Shown here: positions 27,723 to 36,354 of the stretch, piece after piece
How positions within the stretch are numbered: the stretch's first letter is position 1
Layout of the letters: every line of letters starts with the position of its first letter
Assembly (NCBI RefSeq): GCF_021728415.1
Contig: NZ_JAKKDV010000001.1
Span: 248,001 to 312,000 of the forward strand
Length of the DNA: 64,000 nt
Reading direction: 5' to 3'
Origin: Flaviramulus multivorans
GTDB taxonomy: Bacteria > Bacteroidota > Bacteroidia > Flavobacteriales > Flavobacteriaceae
Notes under the pieces: generated by a model
What the model saw: the letters and a program-made list of their open reading frames with translations, nothing else
Databases searched by the model: none
Told to the model about the DNA's origin: nothing
Made by a program: the position numbers and the translations under genes

Positions 27723-28967
27723 TTATTCTTCTCTTAATGCTTCTATTGGTTTTATGCTTGTTGCCTTAAATGCTGGAATTAAGCCAATTAAAGTCCCTAA
27801 GGCTACTAATATTAGTAAGGCGATAAATACTACCGCAATTGATACGGATGCATTTACAATGGCTGCGTCGGCTCCTTGCCCGAAAAAATGGTCTAATAAG
27901 ATAAGAATCCATCCTCCAGTAATGATGCCCAAAACACCCGCTACTAAAGTTAAAAATACAGCCTCTACAACTATTTGTCTTTTAATTTCAAAAGGGGTTG
28001 CTCCTAAAGCACGACGAACACCTATTTCTTTGGTGCGCTCTTTTACCGTGATTAGTAATATATTCCCGATTGCGAAAACGCCTGCTATTAGTGTTGCTAT
28101 ACCTACAAACCATGTTAAAAACTGCATACCAATTAAAAATCCGGTAAGTTTTGCAAACTCCTTCCCTAAATTAAAACTCCCGAAAGCTTGGGTATCTTTT
28201 GGATGAATGTTATTTAAGTTTTTAAGTATGAGTTTTGAGTCTTCCTCTATTTGCTTGATATCATATTCAGGTTTACCGGTTATCATCATCCAACCTATTC
28301 TGTCTCCTCTATTATATATTTGTTGAAATGTGGTAAATGGAATATGCATATCAGTGGATGGCCCCATGTTTACATTACCAACCTCGAAAAGCCCAATAAC
28401 TGTAAAGTTTATGCCGTTAATTTCAATATACTTACCAATGGCTTCTTCATCTTTTTCAAACAATTGTTTATAGGCATCTTCAGAAATAGCAACAACTTTT
28501 TTATTATCATCAATATCATTTTGATTTATAAAACGCCCATGTATTAATTTCTTCTTTTGCAGTTGGTCCAATAATGGATAATCGCCGGCCATTTGAAAAC
28601 CACCTGACAAAAAGTTTCTTGTTGCAGTTACTCGTGTTTGACTTCTAGGTAAGACAAACTCTATACCTTCAACATTTTTTTCAATATTTTTCGCGTCTGA
28701 TAATGATAATTTTACCTCTCTACCTTCTTGAAACCCTTTAAAAGGTCTGCTTGTACTTTGTCCCCAAACAAACACACTATTTGTAGCAAAGCTTCCGAAC
28801 AGCCTGTTAAATGAGTTTTCTAAACCTCGTGCTGAACCGAGTAATCCTATAAGTAACAAAATACCCCACCAAACACCTACCATAGTAAGGATAGACCTAA
28901 GTTTGTTTTTACTTAAGCTATCAAAAACTTCTTGCCATGTATCTCTATCGAATAAAAATCTAAACAT
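27723..28967 (-). CDS. MacB-type ABC transporter permease (second of a pair)
   Basis: A 414-residue permease of the FtsX/MacB family: one N-terminal span (about 22-45), a periplasmic MacB-PCD domain of about 230 residues (NSVFVWGQ... to ...FNLGKEFAKL), and three C-terminal spans carrying the GNILLITVKERTKEIGVRRALGATPFEI segment typical of MacB. Unlike E. coli MacB it has no fused ATPase; that is encoded separately. It follows the first permease by two bases. The two permeases are similar in plan but not in sequence, suggesting a heterodimer. Confidence 0.95.
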   Translation of the reverse strand: MFRFLFDRDTWQEVFDSLSKNKLRSILTMVGVWWGILLLIGLLGSARGLENSFNRLFGSFATNSVFVWGQSTSRPFKGFQEGREVKLSLSDAKNIEKNVEGIEFVLPRSQTRVTATRNFLSGGFQMAGDYPLLDQLQKKKLIHGRFINQNDIDDNKKVVAISEDAYKQLFEKDEEAIGKYIEINGINFTVIGLFEVGNVNMGPSTDMHIPFTTFQQIYNRGDRIGWMMITGKPEYDIKQIEEDSKLILKNLNNIHPKDTQAFGSFNLGKEFAKLTGFLIGMQFLTWFVGIATLIAGVFAIGNILLITVKERTKEIGVRRALGATPFEIKRQIVVEAVFLTLVAGVLGIITGGWILILLDHFFGQGADAAIVNASVSIAVVFIALLILVALGTLIGLIPAFKATSIKPIEALREE

Positions 28968-28969
28968 AA

Positions 28970-30199
28970 TTAATCGTTTCTTAAGGCTACTATCGGTTTA
29001 ATTTGTGACGCTTTTTTTGCTGGCAGATATCCAGCTATGGTTCCCGCAATAATTAAAGTAATAGTTGCTCCAACCACTAAACTATTACTCACTCCAGGGT
29101 TTGTTATAAAATATTCTTTTAAACTAGGGCCTACTAATTCTAGGACACCTACGCCTATTAACAATCCTATGTAGCCAGCGATAGCGGTTATGATTATTGA
29201 TTCAATTAAAATAATTGAGACAATAGATCTGGGTGATGCTCCTAATGCTTTTCTAATTCCAATTTCTTTGGTACGTTCTTTTACAATAAAAATCATAATA
29301 TTACTAATACCAACAATACCAGCTATAAGAGTACCAAATCCAATAATTAATATTATAAAGGTTAAACTGGTAGTCATAATATCCACCTGTTTTGTACCTT
29401 CAGCCATATTCCACATTCTAATAGCTCGCTGATCACTTCGTGCCACATCAAACTTATCTTTTAAACTGTTTTTTATTGAATTCCCAAAAGCCATAGCTTC
29501 ATCTGAACTCATTTCTGGGTTATACGTCAAATGCATTAAATCAACAAAATCATTATTACCATAAACAAACTGGGTTGTAGTAATTGGCATATAAATAACA
29601 CTCTCTTCGCTATCCCCTTCATCATCTGTAAAAACTCCCACAATTTTGTATTGAATACCACTTAGGTTTATATATTTTCCAATGGCTGTTTCCTTAAAAA
29701 ATAAATCTTCTTCGACGGTTCGACCAATTACAACAACTTTGGCATTATTGTCTAAATCATTATGATTTATATAACGCCCTTCTTTAATGACGTTATTTTC
29801 AATAAACATGTACTCAGGATATACTCCTCTAAGTTCATAGTTGTTTTTTTCGCCCTTAAAAGAAGCTGTTACACTTCTATTTACTTTAGATGTAATAAAC
29901 TGAACTTTATCTTCAAACTTATCTAATATAAACTCTCGGTCTTCATTTGTAAATTGAATCCTCCTACCTACTTGAAGCCCTTTATGTGCTTTCGATGTTG
30001 TTCCTGGAAAAATGACTATGGAGTTATTAGCATCGGTTCCGAAAGCTTCTTGAAAAGTGTTTTGTAAACCATTAGCAATGCCGAAAAGAATGGCAAATAA
30101 TAATATTGCAAAGGCCACAGTAAAACCAGATAATAAACTTCTGGTTCTGTTCATATTAATACTCTGAAATATTTCTCTCCAAAGATCTAAATCAAACAT
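28970..30199 (-). CDS. MacB-type ABC transporter permease (first of a pair)
   Basis: A 409-residue permease with the same plan as the next gene: an N-terminal span (about 22-44), a periplasmic domain, and three C-terminal spans with GISNIMIFIVKERTKEIGIRKALGASPRSI, the coupling-helix segment that contacts the ATPase. The start overlaps the ATPase stop by eight bases, which couples translation. Substrate cannot be inferred; homologous systems move lipoproteins, peptides or small molecules across the periplasm. Confidence 0.95.
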   Translation of the reverse strand: MFDLDLWREIFQSINMNRTRSLLSGFTVAFAILLFAILFGIANGLQNTFQEAFGTDANNSIVIFPGTTSKAHKGLQVGRRIQFTNEDREFILDKFEDKVQFITSKVNRSVTASFKGEKNNYELRGVYPEYMFIENNVIKEGRYINHNDLDNNAKVVVIGRTVEEDLFFKETAIGKYINLSGIQYKIVGVFTDDEGDSEESVIYMPITTTQFVYGNNDFVDLMHLTYNPEMSSDEAMAFGNSIKNSLKDKFDVARSDQRAIRMWNMAEGTKQVDIMTTSLTFIILIIGFGTLIAGIVGISNIMIFIVKERTKEIGIRKALGASPRSIVSIILIESIIITAIAGYIGLLIGVGVLELVGPSLKEYFITNPGVSNSLVVGATITLIIAGTIAGYLPAKKASQIKPIVALRND

Positions 30200-30893
30200 A
30201 TTGTTCTGCTCTTACCTGTTCTACTTTTTTATCCTCCATTATTACACCATCACGCAGTCTTACAATACGCTTACACATGTTAGCAATATCCTCTTCATGT
30301 GTTACCATGAGTATCGTTTTACCTTCATCATTTAATTGCTGAATAAACGCCATAATTTCATAAGAAGTTGTAGTATCTAATGCACCCGTAGGTTCATCAG
30401 CTAAAAGTAGTTTTGGGTTTGCTGCTAATGCTCTGGCTATAGCTACACGTTGGTTTTGACCTCCTGAAAGTTCTTTGGGTAAATGTTTTGCCCAATCTGC
30501 TAGACCTACTTTTTCAAGGTGAAACATTGCTTTTTCTTGGCGTTCTTTTCGTTTCATGCCTTGATAATATAACGGTAGTGCCACATTTTCAAGTGCATTT
30601 TTATAATTGATAAGGTTAAAAGATTGAAAAATAAATCCTAAAAATTTATTTCTGTAAACAGCCGCTTTCTTTTCAGTTAAGTTTTTAATAGGTAACCCAT
30701 CTAAAATATACTCACCAGAATCTGCTTCATCCAGCATACCAATGATGTTAAGTAAAGTAGACTTTCCGGAACCCGAAGACCCCATAATAGCCACCATTTC
30801 ACCTTCTTCTACCGAAAGATCTATTCCTTTTAAAACATGTAAACTTGAGTCTCCTATTGGGTAGGATTTATGCAGTTGGTTTATTTTTAGCAT
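30192..30893 (-). CDS. ABC transporter ATP-binding protein (MacB/LolD type)
   Basis: ATPase of the exporter. Residues include Walker A GSSGSGKST (near 38-46 with the chosen start), the Q-loop FQSFNL, the signature LSGGQNQR, Walker B LLLADEPT and the switch His in VTHEED. It is about 233 residues long. The frame opens at GTG 30917, but ATG 30893 starts directly at MLKINQLHKSYPIG, the usual first strand, and was chosen. It is the first gene of the five-gene exporter operon. Confidence 0.95.
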   Translation of the reverse strand: MLKINQLHKSYPIGDSSLHVLKGIDLSVEEGEMVAIMGSSGSGKSTLLNIIGMLDEADSGEYILDGLPIKNLTEKKAAVYRNKFLGFIFQSFNLINYKNALENVALPLYYQGMKRKERQEKAMFHLEKVGLADWAKHLPKELSGGQNQRVAIARALAANPKLLLADEPTGALDTTTSYEIMAFIQQLNDEGKTILMVTHEEDIANMCKRIVRLRDGVIMEDKKVEQVRAEQYV

Positions 30894-30977
30894 TACATTA
30901 TTATGATTAGTGAGCACAAAGCTTTTAAATTAGACTAACGTTACAAAGAATTGTTACAAAATAAGTTAAAAAATATT

Positions 30978-31199
30978 TTATTTCTTTTTTAACGTATTGT
31001 ACTTTCTATAAATAAAGTACCCAATACCAGCAACCAGTATGTATGGAATTGCCATAAGATAAACAATTCCATCATTTATACCTTCTGCAGCAGTTTGTCC
31101 TTCTTCACTTTCTAAAACCGCACGACACATAGCGCATTGTGCATTACTTTTTAGAAAAAAGAAAAGAGAGAAGAGAGAAAAGACAATCTTTTGTTTCAT
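30978..31199 (-). CDS. Small CxxC membrane protein of the oxidase biogenesis cluster
   Basis: A 73-residue protein with a cleavable signal-like start (hydrophobic 5-20, ending SNAQ), a CAMC motif (Cys22 and Cys25), a short hydrophilic loop, one strong membrane span (about 45-64) and a basic tail. The layout puts the two cysteines outside the cytoplasm, so metal (copper) or disulfide chemistry near the oxidase is conceivable; this is inference. It follows the DUF420 gene by one base. I do not recognise a named family. Confidence 0.75.
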   Translation of the reverse strand: MKQKIVFSLFSLFFFLKSNAQCAMCRAVLESEEGQTAAEGINDGIVYLMAIPYILVAGIGYFIYRKYNTLKKK

Positions 31200-31200
31200 A

Positions 31201-31728
31201 TTAAAGGTAATATGGTGAAATCATAATATAAACAATCACTCCAGTGACTGCAACATATAGCCATAGAGGAAATGTAATTTTTGCTATCTTTTTATGTCTT
31301 TCAAAATTCTTTGTAATAGCTCTAACATAGGTTATTAAGACAAATGGAATAACAGCTACCGACAATGCAATATGGCTTATTAATATGAAATAATATAAAG
31401 GCTTTAAACTACCTTGATAACGTGTAGAATCGCTAGTCATATGATACAATACATACATAACCAAAAATAGGACTGAAAGCAGGATTGCAAATTTCATAAG
31501 ATTTTCATGTGCTTTTCTATGTCCCTTTTTAATTTTAAAAACAGCTAATATTAAAACCAATGCTGTAACGGCATTAATCGTTGCGTAAATAGGCGGCAGA
31601 AAAATAGGAAGCTCAATATCTAACTTTACACCAAACAATGCTGCTACCGCTAAAGGAATAATTATTGATAAAGCAACAATTAGCTTATTATATTTTTTTT
31701 CGTCCAAAATGTTTTGTTCATTATTCAT
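31201..31728 (-). CDS. DUF420 membrane protein (CtaM/YozB-like)
   Basis: A 175-residue membrane protein with four to five spans (about 16-33, 41-62, 78-98, 112-137 and 153-172). Conserved histidines sit in GHRKAHENLM (near 69-74), VLYHMTSD and ISHIALS, typical of the DUF420 family. A member in Staphylococcus, CtaM, is needed for assembly of a heme-copper oxidase, which agrees with the neighbours here: SCO, heme O synthase and oxidase subunits. Its start overlaps the SCO stop by eight bases. Start ATG at 31728. Confidence 0.88.
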   Translation of the reverse strand: MNNEQNILDEKKYNKLIVALSIIIPLAVAALFGVKLDIELPIFLPPIYATINAVTALVLILAVFKIKKGHRKAHENLMKFAILLSVLFLVMYVLYHMTSDSTRYQGSLKPLYYFILISHIALSVAVIPFVLITYVRAITKNFERHKKIAKITFPLWLYVAVTGVIVYIMISPYYL

Positions 31729-32467
31729 TAAGCAATTTTTTTATGTCTTGTTTTAAGGCACTAATCTCTTCAGGTACGCCATCTTCATCTACTTTTTCTT
31801 CTTCAGAAATAATCCCTCTATAATATATAATTGGGTTTCCAAATGTATCTTTTCTTGAGCGTATAAATCCGTTTTTATCTATTAGGGCAAAATTTCCCGA
31901 ATGTTCAAAACCACCTAATACATTTTCGTTTTCTGCAGCGTAAATATAAAAACCCGTATTTGCCAGATTGTAAATATCTTCCTTATTCCCTGTCAATAAA
32001 TTCCAATTAGGATTAGTCATTCCATATTTTTGGGCGTACTCTTTTAAAACTTCAGGATTATCATGTTCTGGATTTATTGTAAAAGAAGCAACACCAAAGT
32101 TTTCAAAATCTTTAAATGTATTTTGAATTTGTACTAAGTTTAAATTCATTCTGGGGCAAATTGTAGGGCAGGTTGTAAAAAAGAATTCAACCACATATAC
32201 TTTACCTAGATAATCTTGATTTGTGACGGTTTCGCCGTCTTGGTTGGTAAAACTAAAGCTAGGCACTTTACGCTTCTCACCATTGTTTTCGATAAAAACC
32301 AAGTCTGAAAGTGTTGATTTAGAATCATCAGCATAATCGCTTCTACTTTCATTTCTAATAACATCATTATTAGAAATTCTATCCATTATTCTTGGGATAA
32401 AAATAATTCCAAATACCAAAATAATAAATGCGATCCCTATGTATGAATAATTAGTTTTTTTGCTCAT
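31721..32467 (-). CDS. SCO1/SenC-family copper chaperone
   Basis: Delivers copper to the CuA site of cytochrome oxidase. Membrane anchor at about 8-27, then the thioredoxin fold with FTTCPTICPRM, giving the CxxxC pair, and the distal His in GFEHSGNFALID; all three copper ligands are present. The frame opens at GTG-like codons up to 32527, but that part is in the dispersed repeat at 32482-32526, so ATG 32467 (248 residues) is the better start. It is coupled to DUF420 and preceded by a cysteine-free SCO-like gene. Confidence 0.93.
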   Translation of the reverse strand: MSKKTNYSYIGIAFIILVFGIIFIPRIMDRISNNDVIRNESRSDYADDSKSTLSDLVFIENNGEKRKVPSFSFTNQDGETVTNQDYLGKVYVVEFFFTTCPTICPRMNLNLVQIQNTFKDFENFGVASFTINPEHDNPEVLKEYAQKYGMTNPNWNLLTGNKEDIYNLANTGFYIYAAENENVLGGFEHSGNFALIDKNGFIRSRKDTFGNPIIYYRGIISEEEKVDEDGVPEEISALKQDIKKLLNE

Positions 32468-32481
32468 TTTTCTTTTATTAG

Positions 32482-32526
32482 TTCTCGATACGACTTCAAT
32501 AATTATCGAAATAACTCGAACTGACA
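32482..32526. repeat. Dispersed repeat, TTCTCGATAC ... ACTCGAA.TGACA type (copy 2)
   Basis: TTCTCGATAC (32482-32491) and ACTCGAACTGACA (32514-32526) flank an imperfect hairpin TTCAATAA/TTATCGAA. The flanks match copy 1 at 14669-14713. It fills nearly all of the 68-base gap between the SCO-like gene and the scoI-type gene. Confidence 0.6.
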
Positions 32527-32535
32527 TTTATTGTA

Positions 32536-33252
32536 TTATTCTTCTTGAGGTTTTAAATCATCAGCCCTTCGTGTATCCGAGTTAAATTCGCCTTTTCGTT
32601 TTTGACGATATTCGGTAAATAAAACACGTAAATCGTCACTCATTTTATTTTTTATTTCAGCCACTTCAATGCAATCATAAGCTTCTAAACCATAAATAGG
32701 TTTATTCTTTTCTATTTCATTATCAGTTCTATCATCAATACGTCCGCGTTGGTTTAAATCTTTATCAATCACAAAAACTTGATCGCTTGATAAATCATTA
32801 CCTAATTTGGATTTGCTTTTCAAGCTTAAATAAATTTGCTCTAAATCATCAGGTTCTCCAAAAATAAAATGCCAAAATCTTAAATCCTCATACGAACTAA
32901 TTTCAGTTTTAAGCTTTTCAACTGCATCTTCGGTACCTTTTGGCATTAAAATTACAATTTGAAAACTCTTAAACCCCTTGAATTTATCATACACCAATTC
33001 CTTTAAATTTGATGCGGTAATTATTTTTTCTAAAGGATTATATCCTAAAAACCCTAAAACCGTTATATGGTCTTTTAAAACTATTTTCTCTGAACTACTA
33101 GAATCAAACTTCTCTATTTCTGAAATGTTTTCATTTATAATATCTAATGGTGTGTAGTTATGAGTTGCTGGATATAAAAACAATAAAAATATAACTGGAA
33201 GGAAAAACAAAACTCCTAAAACAACATACCTACTAACTTTTTTATTATCCAT
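32536..33252 (-). CDS. Membrane-anchored SCO-like protein without copper ligands
   Basis: A 238-residue protein with one N-terminal span (about 9-28) and a periplasmic domain. The layout ITVLGFLGYN ... FQIVILMP ... LRFWHFIFGEPDDLEQIYLSL ... QVFVIDKDLNQRGR follows the strand/helix order of SCO proteins and the VFVIDK-x-x-x-RGR phrase is shared, but there is no CxxxC and no distal histidine in the right place. Cys194-like (YDCIE) is the only cysteine I see. It may be a structural partner of SCO in oxidase assembly. It heads the SCO/DUF420 operon, with a candidate promoter at 33288-33295. Confidence 0.7.
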   Translation of the reverse strand: MDNKKVSRYVVLGVLFFLPVIFLLFLYPATHNYTPLDIINENISEIEKFDSSSSEKIVLKDHITVLGFLGYNPLEKIITASNLKELVYDKFKGFKSFQIVILMPKGTEDAVEKLKTEISSYEDLRFWHFIFGEPDDLEQIYLSLKSKSKLGNDLSSDQVFVIDKDLNQRGRIDDRTDNEIEKNKPIYGLEAYDCIEVAEIKNKMSDDLRVLFTEYRQKRKGEFNSDTRRADDLKPQEE

Positions 33253-33287
33253 TTAACCTACCTTCTTATCTATAAATTTTCGCTTTG

Positions 33288-33295
33288 CAAAAATA
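33288..33295 (-). promoter_or_regulatory. Candidate -7 element of the SCO operon
   Basis: TATTTTTG on the minus strand, immediately after the T-run of the terminator at 33295-33327 and 36 bases before the ATG at 33252. No clear TTG at the -33 position because the terminator stem is there. Confidence 0.4.
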
Positions 33296-33327
33296 AAAAA
33301 AGGCGGTTTAAAAACCGCCTTTTTTTA
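33295..33327. terminator. Terminator after the cytochrome oxidase operon
   Basis: GGCGGTTT (33302-33309) and AAACCGCC (33312-33319), extended by A- and T-runs on both sides. It lies 20 bases past the stop of the subunit IV gene on the minus strand and separates the oxidase operon from the SCO operon. Confidence 0.9.
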
Positions 33328-33346
33328 TTTAACTAAATATAATCTT

Positions 33347-33727
33347 TTAAAAATCTCTTTTTACGTATCCATCTTTATATACATCAAAAACATATCCGCC
33401 TTCTTCTAATAAAATAAAGATTAAATATAAGATTAAGAAAACGGCAGTCCAAACCACCATTCTTTGTAATGCCTTGGTTTCATCTCGCATATGCATAAAA
33501 TCCCAAGTAATATAATACGCTTTAACGATAGTTAAAATGATGAAAATCCAGTTAAGTCCTTTCATTCCTAAAACTTTACCCATTAAAACTTCTGGTTTGT
33601 ATATCCCTAAAATAACCTCTATTGCTGTTACTATCGTTAGAAAAATTAAAACGCCCCAAATTTTTTGGGTGTTTGATTTGAATTTTATTAATCCTCTAAA
33701 TATTTCTAATTTATGTGCGTGTGCCAT
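33347..33727 (-). CDS. Cytochrome c oxidase subunit IV-family protein
   Basis: A 126-residue membrane protein with three spans (about 20-41, 57-74, 85-107). KIWGVLIFLTIVTAIEVILGIY and the loop YITWDFMHMRDETKALQRMV are the marks of the prokaryotic cytochrome c oxidase subunit IV (CoxD/CtaF-like) family. It helps hold the catalytic subunits of a heme-copper oxidase. It is the last gene of the ctaB-coxIII-coxIII-coxIV operon and is followed by a terminator. Confidence 0.93.
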   Translation of the reverse strand: MAHAHKLEIFRGLIKFKSNTQKIWGVLIFLTIVTAIEVILGIYKPEVLMGKVLGMKGLNWIFIILTIVKAYYITWDFMHMRDETKALQRMVVWTAVFLILYLIFILLEEGGYVFDVYKDGYVKRDF

Positions 33728-33748
33728 TTTAAACTAATATTATTTTTA

Positions 33749-34726
33749 TTAAACTAGGTAGAAGAATGTAAATACAAATACCCAAACTAAATCTACAAAG
33801 TGCCAGTATAACCCAACTTTTTCAACCATTTCGTAGCTCTTACGTTTTTCGTAAGTTCCTAAAATGACATTAAAGAAAATAATTATATTAATAATTACAC
33901 CCGAGAATACGTGAAATCCGTGAAATCCTGTTATAAAGAAAAAGAAATCCGCAAATAGTGGAGATCCGTACTCATTTACATGTAAGTTGGCTCCCTCAAC
34001 AACCAGTTTACCATTTTCTTTTACTTGCTTCAAAGATTCCTCTCTAGATAACACCGTTTTGTGTCCATGTTCATCAAGTAATTGCGTTCTTACTAAAACA
34101 TTTTCATGCGTTTCTAAACCATGAATCACTTCTTCTACAGTATAAGTTGGCAACGTACCTTCGCTTACAAACCAAAGACCGTTTTTACGTTCGTGAGCAG
34201 TTCTATCTTTATGCTCAGCAACCACAAAATCTCCTAAAGCAACACGTTGTCCTTCAGTATCAACAAACTGTAAAATATTACCACCTTTTGTTTGAATAGC
34301 TCCAAAATCGCCTTTAATAAAAGTAGCCCATTCCCATGCTTGAGAACCAACGAAAATTAAACCACCAATAATGGTTAAAAACATGTATAATGTAACTTTA
34401 GCTTTATTTAAATGATGGCCTGCATCAACCGCTAACACCATAGTTACAGACGACATGATAAGAATAAACGTCATGAACGCCACATAAATCATTGGATAAT
34501 TTCCGTGAAAGAAAGGTACGTGGGTAAAAACCTCATCGGCAATTGGCCAAGAATCAATAAACTTAAATCTTGAAAATCCGTAGGCTGCTAAAAACCCTGA
34601 AAATGTTAAAGCATCAGACACGATGAAAAACCACATCATCATTTTACCATAACTTGCATTAAGTGGTTTATTTCCACCGCCCCAAGTTTTGCCTTCTGTT
34701 CCAGTATTTACAACTGTAGTACTCAT
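33749..34726 (-). CDS. Cytochrome c oxidase subunit 3 with a soluble insertion
   Basis: A 325-residue heme-copper oxidase subunit III. Membrane spans cover about 27-50, 74-100, 110-130 in the first part, and 240-310 in the last, which contains FFFFITGFHGFHVFSG and GLYWHFVDLVWVFVFTFFY, the C-terminal family signature. Between them (about 137-237) lies a hydrophilic segment of about 100 residues rich in charged residues and His, absent from the shorter second copy encoded next (193 residues). This insertion is common in Bacteroidota. The catalytic subunits I and II are not in the window. Confidence 0.93.
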   Translation of the reverse strand: MSTTVVNTGTEGKTWGGGNKPLNASYGKMMMWFFIVSDALTFSGFLAAYGFSRFKFIDSWPIADEVFTHVPFFHGNYPMIYVAFMTFILIMSSVTMVLAVDAGHHLNKAKVTLYMFLTIIGGLIFVGSQAWEWATFIKGDFGAIQTKGGNILQFVDTEGQRVALGDFVVAEHKDRTAHERKNGLWFVSEGTLPTYTVEEVIHGLETHENVLVRTQLLDEHGHKTVLSREESLKQVKENGKLVVEGANLHVNEYGSPLFADFFFFITGFHGFHVFSGVIINIIIFFNVILGTYEKRKSYEMVEKVGLYWHFVDLVWVFVFTFFYLV

Positions 34727-34771
34727 ATATGTTGGTTATTATTAAAAGTTGTACAAAAATAATCAAATATT

Positions 34772-35353
34772 CTATCTAATGAAATATAAAAACAAAAAGA
34801 GATAAACCCAAAGGATATCAATAAAGTGCCAAAAAGTTGCTGCTAGTTCAAAACCAAGCATTTTAGTTGCATTATACTTTTGTTTAAAATGATTATAAAT
34901 TACTACTAACAAACAAATTAACCCAACAACAACGTGCAAAATATGCACAACTGCTATCAAATAAATGTAAGACATGGTTACATTGCTTGTTGGTCCTGTA
35001 AAATTATAGCCTAAATCTAAAATTTGTTGAAAGCCCGAAAACTGATTAAAAATAAAAATTGTACCCAAAACAAACGTTGCTACTAACCAAAGGGTTGTTA
35101 ATAATCTGTTCCCTTTTTTTAAGGCACTTTTGGCCAAAATAAAAGTTATACTACTTATAATAATTACAACAGTGCTAATTACAAATGCATTTGGCAGTTG
35201 AAAATCTTTCAACCAATCCGGTCTAGAACTACTTACCACAAAAGCACTCGTCCAACCTGCAAATGACATAATGAGTGAAACGATACCAAACCACAGCATC
35301 ATTTTTTTTGCTCTATTGTTTTTCTCTTCTTGAGTACCTTGAGTTAAATCCAT
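34772..35353 (-). CDS. Cytochrome c oxidase subunit III (short copy)
   Basis: A 193-residue, five-span heme-copper oxidase subunit III. Typical sequence: SFAGWTSAFVVSSSRPDWL, AVVHILHVVVGLICLLVV and FELAATFWHFIDILWVYLFLFLYFI at the end. It lies between ctaB and the longer subunit III copy; both are on the same transcript. Two subunit III genes in a row, one of them long, is the rule in Flavobacteriaceae oxidase operons. Confidence 0.94.
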   Translation of the reverse strand: MDLTQGTQEEKNNRAKKMMLWFGIVSLIMSFAGWTSAFVVSSSRPDWLKDFQLPNAFVISTVVIIISSITFILAKSALKKGNRLLTTLWLVATFVLGTIFIFNQFSGFQQILDLGYNFTGPTSNVTMSYIYLIAVVHILHVVVGLICLLVVIYNHFKQKYNATKMLGFELAATFWHFIDILWVYLFLFLYFIR

Positions 35354-35355
35354 AC

Positions 35356-36249
35356 TTATCTTATAAATTTATCAATAACATAAACAATTTGCACTAGAGT
35401 AATATAGGAAACACTAACCAACATTAATTGTTTTGCTCCCTTTTCAGTCATTACTTTAAATAGACGTATGGCATAATATAGCATCCAAAGACCAAATGCA
35501 AAAACGATTACTGCAGCTACAATAGACAATTCTAATCGACCTGTAAAACCAAAAACTGGTATAATTGATACAATTACTGTCCAAATTGTGTACATAATCG
35601 TTTGTACCGCAGTTCCTTTATCTTGCTTTCCTGTTGGGAGCATATAAAACCCGCCTTTTTTATAATCTTCAAATAAAAACCACCCTATTGCCCAAAAATG
35701 AGGAAATTGCCAAAAAAATTGCAGTGCAAAAAGGGTTCCTGGTTCAATCCCAAAATCATCAGTAGCTGCCACCCAACCTAACATAAATGGGATTGCTCCT
35801 GGGATAGCCCCAACAAAAACTGCCAAGGGCGTTTTCGTTTTTAAAGGGGTATAAACACAGGTGTACAAAAATATTGAAATAGCACCAAACATGGCCGTTT
35901 GCTTATTGATGGTGTATAATATGATGACTCCTAATAAAGTGAAAACAGAAGCTATTATAAAAGCTGTTGTTACGGACATTCGACCCGCTGGAATGGGTCT
36001 GTTTTTTGTGCGATCCATTAAGGCATCTAAATCTTTTTCAATAATTTGATTGAACGCGTTTGATGCACCTACCATAAAATAACCTCCGAAAGCCAATAAA
36101 GTAAGTGTTTTAAAGTCAACATTATCAACTCCTAATAAGTATCCTGCTAGGGAAGAAAAAACCACACTTAATGCTAATCGCATTTTTGTGATTTCTTTAA
36201 AATCGAATAATAAAGATGGATTCTCTTTAGCTGTTTTTAATCTACCCAA
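35356..36249 (-). CDS. ctaB: Protoheme IX farnesyltransferase (heme O synthase)
   Basis: Attaches a farnesyl group to heme B to make heme O for the oxidase. It is a 297-residue, nine-span UbiA-family protein. The prenyl-diphosphate motif N-x-x-x-D is in NAFNQIIEKDLDALMDR (about 65-81), followed by TKNRPIP; the second motif FFWQFPHFWAIGWF near 177-190 is the heme-specific one. The start appears to be TTG at 36249; there is no upstream in-frame ATG before a stop. It starts the oxidase operon, three bases from the short subunit III gene. Confidence 0.95.
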   Translation of the reverse strand: MGRLKTAKENPSLLFDFKEITKMRLALSVVFSSLAGYLLGVDNVDFKTLTLLAFGGYFMVGASNAFNQIIEKDLDALMDRTKNRPIPAGRMSVTTAFIIASVFTLLGVIILYTINKQTAMFGAISIFLYTCVYTPLKTKTPLAVFVGAIPGAIPFMLGWVAATDDFGIEPGTLFALQFFWQFPHFWAIGWFLFEDYKKGGFYMLPTGKQDKGTAVQTIMYTIWTVIVSIIPVFGFTGRLELSIVAAVIVFAFGLWMLYYAIRLFKVMTEKGAKQLMLVSVSYITLVQIVYVIDKFIR

Positions 36250-36284
36250 AATAGAATTTTATAACGCATACTGTATTGCGAGTG

Positions 36285-36315
36285 CAAAGATACTTCATAA
36301 AAGGATTTTGAGCAA
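36285..36315 (-). promoter_or_regulatory. Promoter of the ctaB-cox operon
   Basis: TATCTTTG (minus strand, 36285-36292) matches TAnnTTTG exactly; TTG at 36313-36315 lies 20 bases upstream. The transcript would have a leader of about 30 bases before the TTG start of ctaB. Confidence 0.65.
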
Positions 36316-36354
36316 TGGTTTTTATAAGTAAAATGACTTTGAATGCTTTCTGAA

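Noticed and set aside
27754-28206. 150-residue plus-strand frame inside the permease gene
   Set aside because: Antisense shadow of a clear permease.
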